Shown one piece after another: positions 37,401-48,289 of a DNA stretch of 64,000 bases (position 1 is its first letter; the number at the start of each line of letters is the position of its first letter). The notes beneath the pieces are model-generated. The model was not told the origin of the DNA and did no database searches. It saw nothing but the letters and a program-made list of their open reading frames with translations. Origin of the DNA: Neckera pumila (taxonomy: Eukaryota; Streptophyta; Bryopsida; Hypnales; Neckeraceae); NCBI GenBank assembly GCA_963969595.1, contig OZ018411.1, forward strand, positions 126,501 through 190,500, read 5' to 3'. The position numbers were made by a program, and so were the translations under genes.

Positions 37401-39236
37401 ATAGTATGGAACCGCCCTAACTTTCACAGTGAAAAGTATATCTGGTAAGTTGCTACTTAGATGTATCTTAGTTGTTGAAAGTTATCTAAATGCCCTTACT
37501 GTTTAACTTGAGATGGTTTAAGAAAATTTCAAATTTTTGCTAGATTTATGGAAATAAGCACTTATATACAGGCATCTATACATGTATTGTGAAGGAAGGT
37601 TAATACTTGAGGATTTGGACTTCAAGGATGCTTACCTAAGCATGAGTTGCTTGGTAAGTGTATTCTCATCTAAAACAATCTGGCAATTTTAAGTATTTTG
37701 TGAGGATGGTGCAGGCCTTCAGGGTACAAAAGTCGCAGAGCCTACGCAAGCATGCTAAATTCCGAAAATCGAATATTCTACTGGTGAGAGTATAAATGAA
37801 TTTGCTGCAATTTATTGTATGAGCCCATCTTTTGTCGTGGTTACTTTCCATTCTCGTTTCACCTCTGAATTTCTAATTTTGACTGCAATGTCACAGGTGC
37901 GAAATTGTTGATGATGGACAAGCACCCGAATTTCGACTTACGCCTGGTATTTTCCTAGTGGTATTTAATGCGTTTTGTTTTGTTTTCGGGTCTTTTAATC
38001 ACAACTGCGTAATCATTGTTTGCAAATTGATTTAATTTTAATTGTCGATGAACTCCAGAGGATGATCAGAACAACCCAGTGGTAGGTATATCTGCAACGG
38101 CAGTTTGGACCGTGGTTGTAAAAAGAGTCGGCGCACTCCGAATAGAGGAGGGCGGCAAGAAGACGTTTGCAAATGTTTCAGGTGTGTTATTGCCTGTTTT
38201 TGTTTGTACAGATTGCTCAGCTCCGGCGTAATAGTTTGGTGAATCTTCATTGTGCATTATCACTAGCCCTGAAACCTTCATGAAAGTTACTCATTCAGGC
38301 TGTGATTTAATTGGTTACTGTGTATCATTTTGCACCTGTTTCTGATCAGTTATCCTTGTCAGGCCCCGAATATTTTGGATATGCAAATCCAACAATCGCT
38401 AGACTGATCCAGCAGCTACCAGATGCAGAAAAATGTACCAAATATAGGTGAGTAGTCTAAGTAGATTTTCTAGGTCTACTCTTCATTTTCTTCTTGCAAT
38501 AAACAGGTCAGTTTACTAAATCAGTGAGTAGGCAGCTGGTTTGAAGTCCGTATGATTGAAATGCTTGTTAGCGATATATATGCTTGTTAGCTTTCTTCTC
38601 AATCCAAGAAGAAAACTGTAGGTTATGTTTTTCTCTGTGATTGACATTGTATTTGTGCCGTTTTCTAGTGCCGGGCTTGTTTCATTATGCTTCCTTCAAA
38701 GTCTGCAGTCACGGTTTTCTGAGTCTGAGCTTCTCGTGATAATGAAAGGCTGATACTTAACTTGAAAACGCTTTAACAGGCGACAAGAGTACTTGCCAAA
38801 TGTGCCCATGAGAACAGTCGACACGGAAATGGCTCAAACAACAGTTGTGCCGGAAGGTTCTGGTAGCCCTTTGAGCAGGGACCTGGCTTTTCATAAAACA
38901 ACACCCCATCCACACCCTAGTGAGGATGATCACAGACCCAGCGCTATCCTTTCAGCATCTGTTCGTGAGGATTCAGCTGCGCAATCCATTCACGAGGATA
39001 CGCCGCCTTTGGAGTTGGAAGAGCTCTTGCACTCGCCAGCTGAAGCTGCTGCTTGTAAAGAGGAAGAAATTAAGCCTCTATCTTGGTTGATGGAGTTTCG
39101 AATCACAAAAAGGTTGAAGGACGTTGGAAAGTTCCCGAGACAGTTTGCAGGGTGTAACCCGGGTAGCTTGTTCTGCCACTACTGGTCTGCCAAGTTGCGG
39201 AGGTTGCAAACTGTTGAATTGGATGGGAGACAGTAG
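31402..39236 (+). CDS. TBRG1-like FYRN/FYRC domain protein with a long uncharacterised N-terminal region, 19 exons, 956 aa
   Basis: Predicted exons: 31402-31453, 32083-32183, 32383-32460, 32739-32950, 33986-34058, 34484-34742, 34838-34861, 34956-35347, 35425-35774, 36120-36174, 36467-36534, 36681-36826, 37098-37166, 37237-37444, 37715-37783, 37897-37946, 38059-38181, 38363-38447, 38780-39236. All have GT-AG borders and one continuous frame. The C-terminal third contains FYRN (about 670-722, VYDLGKIVWNRPNFHSEKYI) and FYRC (about 735-805, FGYANPTIARLIQQLPDA), arranged as in animal TBRG1. FYR domains occur in chromatin proteins. Basic patches AKKRKPEE (about 444) and NKRRRCEE (about 647) suggest nuclear localisation. 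Residues about 20-600 match no family I know. The first exon encodes a hydrophobic MDVVCMFIVLCALFCPHG. If that is leader, translation would start at Met in exon 2 (32097). A partner or target is unknown. Confidence 0.72.
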
Positions 39237-39559
39237 TCTTTTTTGTGTAATCCATCAGGCTTGTGAACTGCTGGTTCATTGTCAATCTATACATTACTTT
39301 TTGAATAGTGGCTCGATTGACCGATCCCTTGGTCGATGATTGTAGAATTTTGCCTTCATTTATAAATTGTGACCCTGAATCAGAAGAGTGGAACAGGAGA
39401 GTTTGATGGTGGATAGGTATTTGCATTATGCTGAGGCCAAATAGTGGCCAATAGATGACTTTCCATATCACTGTAGAAATGAAGAATGCACCTATTGGTA
39501 TAAAAAGCAGATCATTTTTGAGTGACTACCTTGGTTGTAGGTTGGTGTCCTTCCAATGT
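39237..39559. other. 3' flank of the FYR gene
   Basis: Probably the 3' UTR. No clear separate feature is seen. ORFs here are short continuations or antisense shadows. Confidence 0.4.
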
Positions 39560-39563
39560 TAAC

Positions 39564-39788
39564 TTAGCCTTGTAAGGATGAGCTGGTCTCCGTGGAATTC
39601 ATCCTTTTTGATACAATGTGCATCATCTACTTTAAGAAAATCAAAAGCACTCATTCAAGGACAAGCTTTTGTAGAAGGTCTCCCCTTTTTGCACGAAATT
39701 CCAAGGATGAACAATCGCACTTCTGTCCTATATGCAAAGATTCTTTGTCCTTCATTGGACACTTAGTGTCCGCGGTAGCATTACAAGG
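39564..39788. mobile_element. TTAA-flanked element, family B, 225 bp
   Basis: TTAA at 39560-39563 and 39789-39792 bound the element. The left part (TTGTAAGGATGAGCTGG) and the body, including CAAAGATTCTTTGTCCTTCATTGGAC, match the reverse complement of the adjacent copy and the direct copy at 45343. It is non-coding; the ORFs over it are repeat-derived. Confidence 0.6.
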
Positions 39789-39792
39789 TTAA

Positions 39793-40006
39793 CCCAAGGA
39801 TGCAGTAAACATTAAGTGCCCAATGGATGACAAAGAATCTTTTTATGTAAAACAAAAGTGTAGATGTTCATCCTTGAAATTATATTTGATAGGTGGTTTT
39901 GCATACTAGTTTGACCTCTAGCGAATGCTTTTAGGTTTTCTAAGCAAATGATTCACACAATACCAAAAAAGATGATTTTGATAGTGACCAACTCATCCTT
40001 TTGGGG
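39793..40006. mobile_element. Inverted TTAA-flanked family B element, 214 bp
   Basis: It shares the TTAA at 39789-39792 with the preceding copy and ends at TTAA 40007-40010. Read from the right it begins CCCCAAAAGGATGAGTTGG, and the left end begins CCCAAGGATG, so the termini are inverted CCC(C)AA(AA)GGATG repeats. The two copies lie head to head around AGATTCTTTG blocks and could form a stem of about 100 bp. Confidence 0.65.
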
Positions 40007-40010
40007 TTAA

Positions 40011-42227
40011 CCTTGAAATGGCCTAAGGAGCAAACATTTGACTTTTTGATGACTTTAGTAACTAACTCAAAGATATAAAACAACAAGATCATCCTACAAC
40101 ACAAAGAAGTTAAATAAACGGGCAATGTAGTAGTCATTTATGATGATTTTAAATCTAAATCATCCTACAATATGTGAATTTTAAAGTAAATTGGCAATGC
40201 ATAAGTCATTTTTTGATGATTTTTTGTGTACACGTGGATTTTTTTTCTGAAATAAAAATTGTGTAAACTTAGAGATAAACAATTGGAATGTGTGTAAAAA
40301 ATTTAAAGAATTTTGAAAGTATAGATTTCAAGATAATAGTGTTTATAATTGCAAGAAAATATTTTACTGCAAACCTGCTCGATAGGGTTAGAAGAATTTT
40401 GGCTCTTCTTGCAATGAGATTTTTGCACTTAAAGAAGATTTTCTTACAATTGCATATTATATCATATGGATTATTATTTACATACATGCTAAATTTTAAA
40501 AGTAAATGAGGAATTTAACAAAAGATGTCAAAATTACTCAAAGTGTGCAGATTTTTTTATACAATATAACTTTTGATCAGAGCATTCAATCTATTTTTTT
40601 TTCATTCCTCTCATTTTTGACTTCATAATCACCTACTTAAATTTCCAATGTCCCTTGAATGAACACTTAGTCCTTAAGGAATTAAATAAAAAAAAGAATA
40701 TGTAAAAATTACAAATTTGTTATCAACTATAGAAAGATAGAACCTCAGGTCCTTAATCCCTAAGTGCCTAAGCCTTTCCAAGTGTATTTTCCTATGAAAA
40801 AAGAATATGGATTTATAATTATCCATAATGAAGTTTGCTTATTTACTTATTTTTTATCTAACCGCGTAGATGTTTAAATAGCTTGCTTATTAATATGCAC
40901 ACCAATTTTGAGTGCAAAATTGCACAGGAGTTGTGAGATTATAACAAGAGAAATATGCATTTACTATTTTTTAAATATTGTCCCTATGTATAATGTTTGA
41001 GAAATTTACAGGTAGGAGTTTTTTGAGATTGGAAGTGACATGAATAACTAAATATTGTGTTAGCTCACTAAATGCACTTCCAAAAACCTTAAGTTCACAT
41101 GAAGAACTATCAAACTCATCACACAACCCACCTTGCAACTATTAATGCAGGTTTTTCTTATAAGAGGAAATTGCAAATAACTCCAAATCAACAATTGAAT
41201 GTTCAAATTTTGAATGGTGAAATTCATAAGAAAAACACTTTACTCTTTCCACTAGGATCATTTTCAAAATAAATGAATAAGTATAATTTTTTAGGCCTCA
41301 ATTTAAGTGAAATTGGCAAGCTTTGCTAGAAGCCAAGAAATCAAGTAAAATTGGCAAGCTTTACACTTCCACTAATGCCACATATATACCTTTGAAGACC
41401 TCTCAAAAAGAAATATTTATTTTTTTCAATGAAAAATAAAAGCTTTCAATAGTTAACATTTACTACTGCCCAAAAAAAAAATTTAATTGGTCAAAAGAGT
41501 TTAACTACCCATATCAAAATAAGTCCACAATTTTCAATTGTCTATATGGTTTGTTAGGTAGTTAGGGGTTAAGTGATACTCAAAATAGAAAGAAACAAAG
41601 GTTTCCGAACAAATTTCAATCAATCTATAAAATCAAAAAATTAGTTAATTTCTAAAGAATATTTATTTTGCTACCACCAATAAGATAGAAATTCAAAGAA
41701 TCTTGTGACTTTCATAGTAATTTTTGGAATGGCATGAAGCAAAGTCTTATTTTGCTAAACATAGAAATTAGGAAATACCTTGAAAATAACATATAAAAAT
41801 TTGAGAGTGTAAAGTCACTAGAAATAGAATGTAAATTTGTAAAATGTCTCTTCAACATTCTAGCATTTAATGAACAGATTCTATACAAACCAAGCTCTAA
41901 ACCAACTCCATTTCAAAAGCCATCACAACAATTACATTGTAACCCTTGCATTTTCTAATCAAATTAATTTTCAACATTAGTAGAGGATTTATCACTCTTT
42001 CTAAAAGAATTCTATAGAGGATTTATCACTCTTAGACCTTTGAAAGTTACTTAGGCGAATCTAAATATAAATTGTCATTCATACTTAGTATTTAAAATTT
42101 TTTTTTTTTGCATTACTCCATTATCAAGTTCCAAAATTGTACAATGAAACTTCAGTTTTGCTTTGATGGATACTGGAAATTTATTGACATAGGCAAAGAA
42201 TATGTAGATGTGGTAGAGCCTTTTCAT
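40011..42227. other. AT-rich intergenic DNA
   Basis: Long AT-rich stretch with only short chance ORFs. I see no bounded element, gene or RNA in it. Confidence 0.45.
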
Positions 42228-43735
42228 CTTTGATAACCATAACTCCATGGCACCCACTAGATCATCCACAGTGTCAACCTTCTTGATCCCCAAGGGCCTT
42301 GTACCATGTAACAAACACAATGTCAGGAATACAAGATTTCATGAAGCACTCAGCGCATTACTTCAAGCAACTTGATGTATCAAGTACTCGTTCTGGAATT
42401 TCTTTGTCTTTTTGCCATCTCGCCCCATCGCCACTCGCAAATGACTTAAGTTCCCGGAGCATATCTGGAGTCAGACTAAACAAAAAAGAAACTGAGGTAA
42501 CAAAAATCTAGAAAAGAATTTAAACATGTTCCCAAAGACGGTTCGCGGGGGAAAGCTCACCGTGGCAACGGAGGAGAATTGCCTGGGTCATGCTCTGTTG
42601 CAATCAGTCTAGTCGATACTCGGCATTTCAGCTGCACTAGGTTTTCAGCAATCGACAATCGGCATTCTAGTAAAACCATACAAATATGCAGAAGTATGTG
42701 CATAAATAAGATTTTTTCCAGTTGTGAAAGTATCATACACATGTTTGTCACACAATATGCTACAGTATACATGTGTGCTCGGATGCAGCCATATCTCTTC
42801 AAAATATATGACGACGCTATTGATCAATTTAAAGCTGGTGCAAGAGCTCATACTTTGTACCACGAACAAAGAGAATTGATCTTACAGTTCGAAGGCTCCA
42901 CAAAAACTCTAACCTCATCGCGAATGTCGCGGCGATTCTAGTGCTCCAAATATTGTTGCAAATTCTCAGCTTCCGAGTCTTGAGTTGAAGTCCTCACCAC
43001 CTGAGAGACTAAACCCTAAACCCTAACGGGTGCTTTAGCTACTTTCTACAATTTCATTAACACACATTTCAATTTTGTTGTCCGTACTTGTAATGTAGCA
43101 ATGACCGTGGAGTCTGTACGTCATGACGATTCTGATACTCCACAATTCGTTGCAAACTCTAAGCTTCCGAGTATTGAATTGAAGTCCTTACCAACGGATT
43201 CCGGTTGAGCGAGTCAGCTTGCAAGGAAGAAGGTCTCGGCGAGAACGAGTTGCCCCACTACGCACTCGGAAGGCGACATGAACTCAAGCTTTGGTAAATT
43301 GAGCCAGCATTTGGCAACGCTGTAACCAAAGCCATCTCGATTAACGTTTCCAGTGAGTTTGAGACATTTGAAACAGCGCTATTCCTATAAAACCATTGAT
43401 TCTAAGCTGCTTTTTGCGAATCTCTTCTGCAAGGCAATCTTCACTCAGTTTGGTGATGTCAGCACAAGCTCCGAAGTCCATCAAATGTGGTCTGTCTGCA
43501 TACCATCAAATTGTAACGAAATGAGTACGGCTACCAACGCTCACCGGCTCGAAAACCCTAATCAACAGTTCTTCAAATAGAAGGACGAGCGTCCGAAAAT
43601 TGGGTTTGCAAGGAGTTCAGAGCAGAAGTGGAGCTGGAAAGTGAGAGAATTTCACCAATGTTGTCGATCAAACAGTGGGACTCGACATAGTCGACAAACA
43701 GTGTTGAGAGCTCGCCTTTGTTTTGTTGGAGGATT
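42228..43735 (-). pseudogene. Unidentified multi-exon gene with stops and frameshifts, minus strand
   Basis: Coding-like segments run down the minus strand. ELSTLFVDYVESHCLIDNIG ends in a stop at 43573. MDFGACADITKLSEDCLAEE runs from 43481. DGFGYSVAKCWLNLPKLEF (43346-43218) is in another frame. KCRVSTRLIATEHDP ends at a clean GTGAGC donor (42561) and joins in phase to TPDMLRELKSFASGDGARW (from 42475). That exon meets an in-frame TAA at 42360-42358, yet coding-like sequence continues as CAECFMKSCIPDIVFV and, after another frameshift, as DTVDDLVGAMELWLSK. The mixture of good splice sites and disruptions indicates a recently decayed gene. I do not recognise the family. A wrongly solved live gene is the alternative. 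Confidence 0.4.
43008..43026. repeat. Short interstitial telomere-like run / telo-box
   Basis: CTAAACCCTAAACCCTAAC contains two and a half plant telomere units (CCCTAAA). In plants a single AAACCCTAA is a frequent promoter telo-box. Here it lies inside or beside the broken minus-strand gene, so a regulatory role is uncertain. Confidence 0.5.
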
Positions 43736-43739
43736 CATC

Positions 43740-45342
43740 CGCTGTTGCCGTATCTGCAAAGAGAACCGAGAAACAATCAATCAGGGAAAAATGTGGGAAG
43801 GCTAAGATCGGATAGCATATGAGAAATTATCTGTGATGCAAAAAACATACTACAGTGACCACGACAACAAATAACACCCTCACATATCCTTTGGGGACAA
43901 TTTGTAGTTTCAATTTGAGTCTTTTTATTGGTGAGAAATGGGTCAGCATCTATCCTCAATTGCTCATGATCTACAAGCCACGGAAAATCCTAAATTGGCT
44001 CTAAACGTCTCTCTAACAAAGTGCTCGTGGCCAAGTCACAGATTCCATTGCGGCCATGGCTATGGAGAACTTACCCTTTAATCCCCTCACGATTCAATGC
44101 TTGGATCTCAAGACATAATCTTTTCAAGATCTCAAGACACAATCTCTTCAAGAGTGCTTGAAATCGCTGGCTAAGCACCTTCAAGCTCCAGCCGCAGTAG
44201 AATTTTTGAGCATGACTACTCTTGCCCTAGGGGTATCTTTCAAGGGATAATTGTTGGCTTATTGGGCATGGTTGAATGAGCTGGGAAGTTGGAAAGGGGG
44301 GAGGGCAACTGAAGATTGAGCTAAGGTAGGAATACCAATAACAGTTTCGACTTCTAATGGCAAAGTAGGGTGTCCAGAAACCAACAATAATTGGCTCTGA
44401 AAACAATTCGATTTGATTGGCTCACACTTGATTAGGAACAAGTTCCAAAGGTTGTTAGTTTAGGTGAACCTATGAAAGAAGAATACGTGAAGAATCCACA
44501 TTTCTATTGAATAAAATATTTTTTTTTAAGGAATTTTGTTTTTTGTTTTTTGTTTTTTTCCTCATTCTTGATTTTGTGATTATTGAGCTCAATTTCTCAA
44601 GGAATTCCCCACATCCTACAAGCTAAAATGCTTGTTTTAATTGTTTATAGTACTCCTATTTTATGTTGGATTGATTATTGAATGAAATTTTTTCCCCAAG
44701 TCAAAGGACTATAGTCATTGTAGCAAAAATATATGTATATGACAATGCTCCTATAAAAGGAATACCCAATGCTTCATATTTGAAAATGTTATGTAAGATT
44801 TTGAGCATAGTTGATTTCTATTTTAAAATTTTAAATACTTTTGTTGAATCTTGTTGGTAGTTGTAAGGGGATTTTACATTCTCTAAAAATTCATTTTTTG
44901 GACTCTACATGAATAAACTATAAATTTTTAAAGTTCAAAATCCTTAAATTGAGTCATCAATTGAACCCAAAGCCTTTAATTTGGAAATTGGACTAATTTA
45001 CTTATTATGACATGACCACTAATGTGTTATTGATGTGACAGTTTTTTGGCACAAAATTGTGGTCCCATAAAAAAAAATGGGTTGTCATAATTCAACTCGA
45101 TAATTCCTATTTATTACTCCTTTTGTCTCAAAATAAATCTGTCATTTCTTGTAGTGAATTGTAGAAAGACCACGGATTTGTTTTAAAACAAAGGAGTATC
45201 TTGGACTATTTTTGTTATGTTTACTATTTTATTTTCACATTTTGATACAAAATTATAACACTAACATTTTTCAGGAAACAAATTGATTTGTTTTCCAATG
45301 ATAGACAATCCATAACGTTGAACACAATAATGAATATTCATT
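43740..45342. other. Intergenic DNA, gene-like then AT-rich
   Basis: 43740-44450 has mixed composition with short minus-strand ORFs lacking motifs. After 44460 the DNA is AT-rich. Nothing could be assigned. Confidence 0.4.
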
Positions 45343-45532
45343 GACCCTTAAAGGATGGGATGGTGACTATGGAAATCATCCTTTTTGGTATAGTGTGAAT
45401 CATTTGCTTAAAAAAATCCAGGAGCATTCATTAGAAGTCAAACTATTATACAAAACCCTCTTGATGAACATATGCACTTTTGCCTTATATAGAAAGATTC
45501 TTTGTCAGTCATCGGACATTAAACACCCACAG
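45343..45532. repeat. Third family B copy
   Basis: The body matches the copies at 39564 and 39793 in order: AAATCATCCTTTTTGGTATAGTGTGAATC, then GTCAAACT.TTATAC, then AAAGATTCTTTGTC.GTCATCGGACATTAA. The right flank is TTAA (45533-45536). The left end (ACCCTTAAAGGATGGG) follows TTG and has diverged. Confidence 0.55.
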
Positions 45533-45536
45533 AGTT

Positions 45537-46066
45537 AAAAATGATATTTGAACACAATTAAGAAGGCTAAAGACATGATGTTTGGCCATATTGCAATGGA
45601 TGTGGTCATGTAGGGATAAATTCCTCACCTCCCGAGTATCATAAAACACATTGGAAAGGGGACTAAATTGAACCACTACAAAGGACAAAGGGACGAAATT
45701 GGCGCAATAACCTAGGTTATAAATAGGACCAACTCTGAATCAGGCCTGGTGAAGTGGGCTCAATCGTAAGGGGGGTTTTTTGAGCAAAAAAATGGCTCAA
45801 AAGTGATAAAAAATAATCTGCTCAATTTTAGGTATAAAGAAATGGCACAGTTTGAGAATCTAGAAATTTCGTGTTTGCTACCACATCTTGGGACGGGATC
45901 GCTCAAATTTGGATGAATGTACATCATTTTGGATGAATAAATGAAATTTCATCCACAAATTGCAAGTTCCATCCATTTCTAAGGATGTAAGTAGCTTCAT
46001 GCTTCCAGAGAATATCGCTTTCTATACCACCTAGATTAAATGGAAAAAAAAACCCTGCTTAATTGG
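45537..46066. other. Intergenic DNA
   Basis: Nothing recognisable is seen between the family B copy and the Harbinger-like element. Confidence 0.4.
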
Positions 46067-46069
46067 TAA

Positions 46070-48257
46070 GGGCCGGTTTATACTTGGCCTGGGATCGGAT
46101 GGAAGGCTGGCCGGATTTGCCTTCAATCCGGCCCTCAATCCGGCCCCAATTCTTCCATCTGGACCCAACTAATGTAAAGTCCTTGGGTTGGATTCTAGGG
46201 TCAAATTTCCAATTCTTCCATCTGGCCCCAACTAATGTAAAGCCCTTGGGCCGGATTCTAGGGTCCAATTTCCAAATCATGTGCTCTTGAATTCTCTCAA
46301 TGCTCTTCTATTTTAATTTTCCAATAAAAATATAAAAATATGCATGTTTTCCTTTCTCTTTTGTTCTTTTCTATATCAAAAAAATAGAAGAGTTTATTTA
46401 TTAATTTAAAAAAAAATAAAATTATTCTATTGTATTTCAAAAATAAAAAAGAGAATTTTTTTCATTTTTTAGTAAATTTATCTTTTCTATTCCTAATTTT
46501 CCTAGTTCAAAAATGAAGAAGTGAATTTTTTTTTTTTTTTAAAACTTTTCATTTTTCTTCTTACAATAAAATAATGTTGGTTATGTCACTACATGGGTTT
46601 GAAAATAATCACACTACTAAACCAAACATCGATTATGTGTTATTCTTAATTAGTGTGCGCAAACATAGATTATGTATTAATTTAATCCGTGTGCTCGATT
46701 TCCAGTTAGAAAGTGGCCTTATTGTTACATTAGTTAAAATGTGGAACTGAAATCAAAATCAAAATCAAAATCAATTCAGTTTACCAAACTCGGTCAAATA
46801 TTAACCCCTAAAGGACCAACATGCATTTTTTGGCCATATAGAAATTTTGGGCAGGTACGTGTGACTAGAGATATCCATATTTGAGGCTGAAATTTTAATA
46901 GAAGGTGGGGACAAGGAATATTTTCATGAGTACCAAGTTTCATGACATTTCGAAATACGAGTCAAAAGTTGTGACCTAAGATGTTACTTTTTTTTGTAGC
47001 CGGGCAGTCCGGGCAGATCAGAAAAAATCATTTTTTCAGGAATTTTTTTTTTGAAATTAGTTCTCTACATTTATATATACTTAAAAAGCTTTGAGTCATT
47101 CCATTTCAATCAATGAGTCAAAAGTTATGAAGGTTTTTGGTTTGCGGGCAATTATGGATTGTCTACTCTAAAAAAAACTTTAAAGTCGTTTATTTAACTC
47201 AATTTTCAAAAAATTTGAAAAAAAATAAAATCCTAGGATGTAGATTGATTATTACAACATTACAACCGTTAGGATTGGCATTTTTGAATTTCATAATTAA
47301 ATTTTTAACAATTTAATATTTTGAATCATTTTCTACTTCTTTCTACTTACTATTTTTTTCCTCTATGTTGTACAATTCCAATTGATGTGAAAACTTTCAA
47401 GCATATAGACAACTTGTTTAGGAAACTGAATTCAAAGAAGCACCACCTTTATCGGCATTTTTTCATTGAAAAGTGAGCTTGCAAAGTGCAGCTGCCCGGT
47501 TTTTCGCAGGATTGAAAAAATGGTTTTCAAGACTTTGAATGCTTATATCTTATGATCCACACGATGGAATTTTCTGAAATTTTTACCACATGTTTTCAAA
47601 ATATTATACTACAAGATCCTACGGTTACATGTGTCAAAAATTGTTTTCTTCCAAAATTTTGGTAGTTGTATTAGAAATGGCAGTTTTGGAGCGTTTTTGG
47701 TGATTACATACTCATGAAACTTTAGGGGTTAAACATCATTGGTAAACTTGTAAGGTCTTATATTTTCATAATGCTTGCAAATTAACTTTAGCAAATTTGC
47801 AAATTAACAAAGCCTCTGAATAACAAAGCAAGTATGTCAAGAAGCAAATTTACATGCAGCTTGCTAACTTGAGCAAGCCTGGGATTGACACCAGAGCCCC
47901 AAAATTTTAGCAATGCAGATGGAAGGAAGCTTCTTGAGAACATGTAATAAAAAAAAGAAAACAAAATATCTTACACTAATAGATGGTAGAGATTTGTACA
48001 ATCCAACGAAGGGGCTCCATCCAGCCCAAGATGGAAGTTCGGGCCACCCAAAACCTCGTCCCGATTGCTCCCTTGGGGCCGGATGGTTTGGCGCCAAAAC
48101 CATGCCACCTAAGGCGACACGTAGGATGAGTGATGGTTCCATCTGGCCTCAAGTATAAAGCCCTTGAACCGGATTGAAAGAAATTGAGTGATCCTATTGG
48201 TTCAAACTTGGAGAGTTCCGGCCGGCCTTCAATCTGGCTCCAAGTATAAACCGGCCC
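46070..48257. mobile_element. PIF/Harbinger-like element, 2188 bp, with a nested TTAA element
   Basis: The perfect 18-bp terminal inverted repeat GGGCCGGTTTATACTTGG starts at 46070 and its complement ends at 48257. TAA flanks both ends (46067-46069 and 48258-48260). A 3-bp TAA target and a GGGCC start fit PIF/Harbinger. The 924-bp family A element at 46805-47728 is inserted within it, so the original element was about 1.26 kb. The subterminal zone 46140-46275 contains two tandem copies of a roughly 67-bp unit, which explains the repetitive peptide ORFs there. No transposase is encoded. Confidence 0.8.
46805..47728. mobile_element. TTAA-flanked family A element nested in the Harbinger-like element, 924 bp
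   Basis: Perfect TTAA flanks at 46801-46804 and 47729-47732. The ends are CCCCTAAAGG and ACTTTAGGGG. It is closely similar to the copy at 10751-11665. Nesting shows family A was active after the host element had inserted. Confidence 0.8.
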
Positions 48258-48289
48258 TAAGAGTCCATTGGCAGTAATTTGATGAGCCC

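Noticed and set aside
43008..43026. Possible chromosome-end or fusion site
   Set aside because: Only two and a half telomere units are present, far too few for a telomere or fusion; more likely a telo-box or chance.
46059..46290. Repeat peptide ORFs on both strands
   Set aside because: They are explained by two tandem roughly 67-bp subterminal units of the Harbinger-like element.
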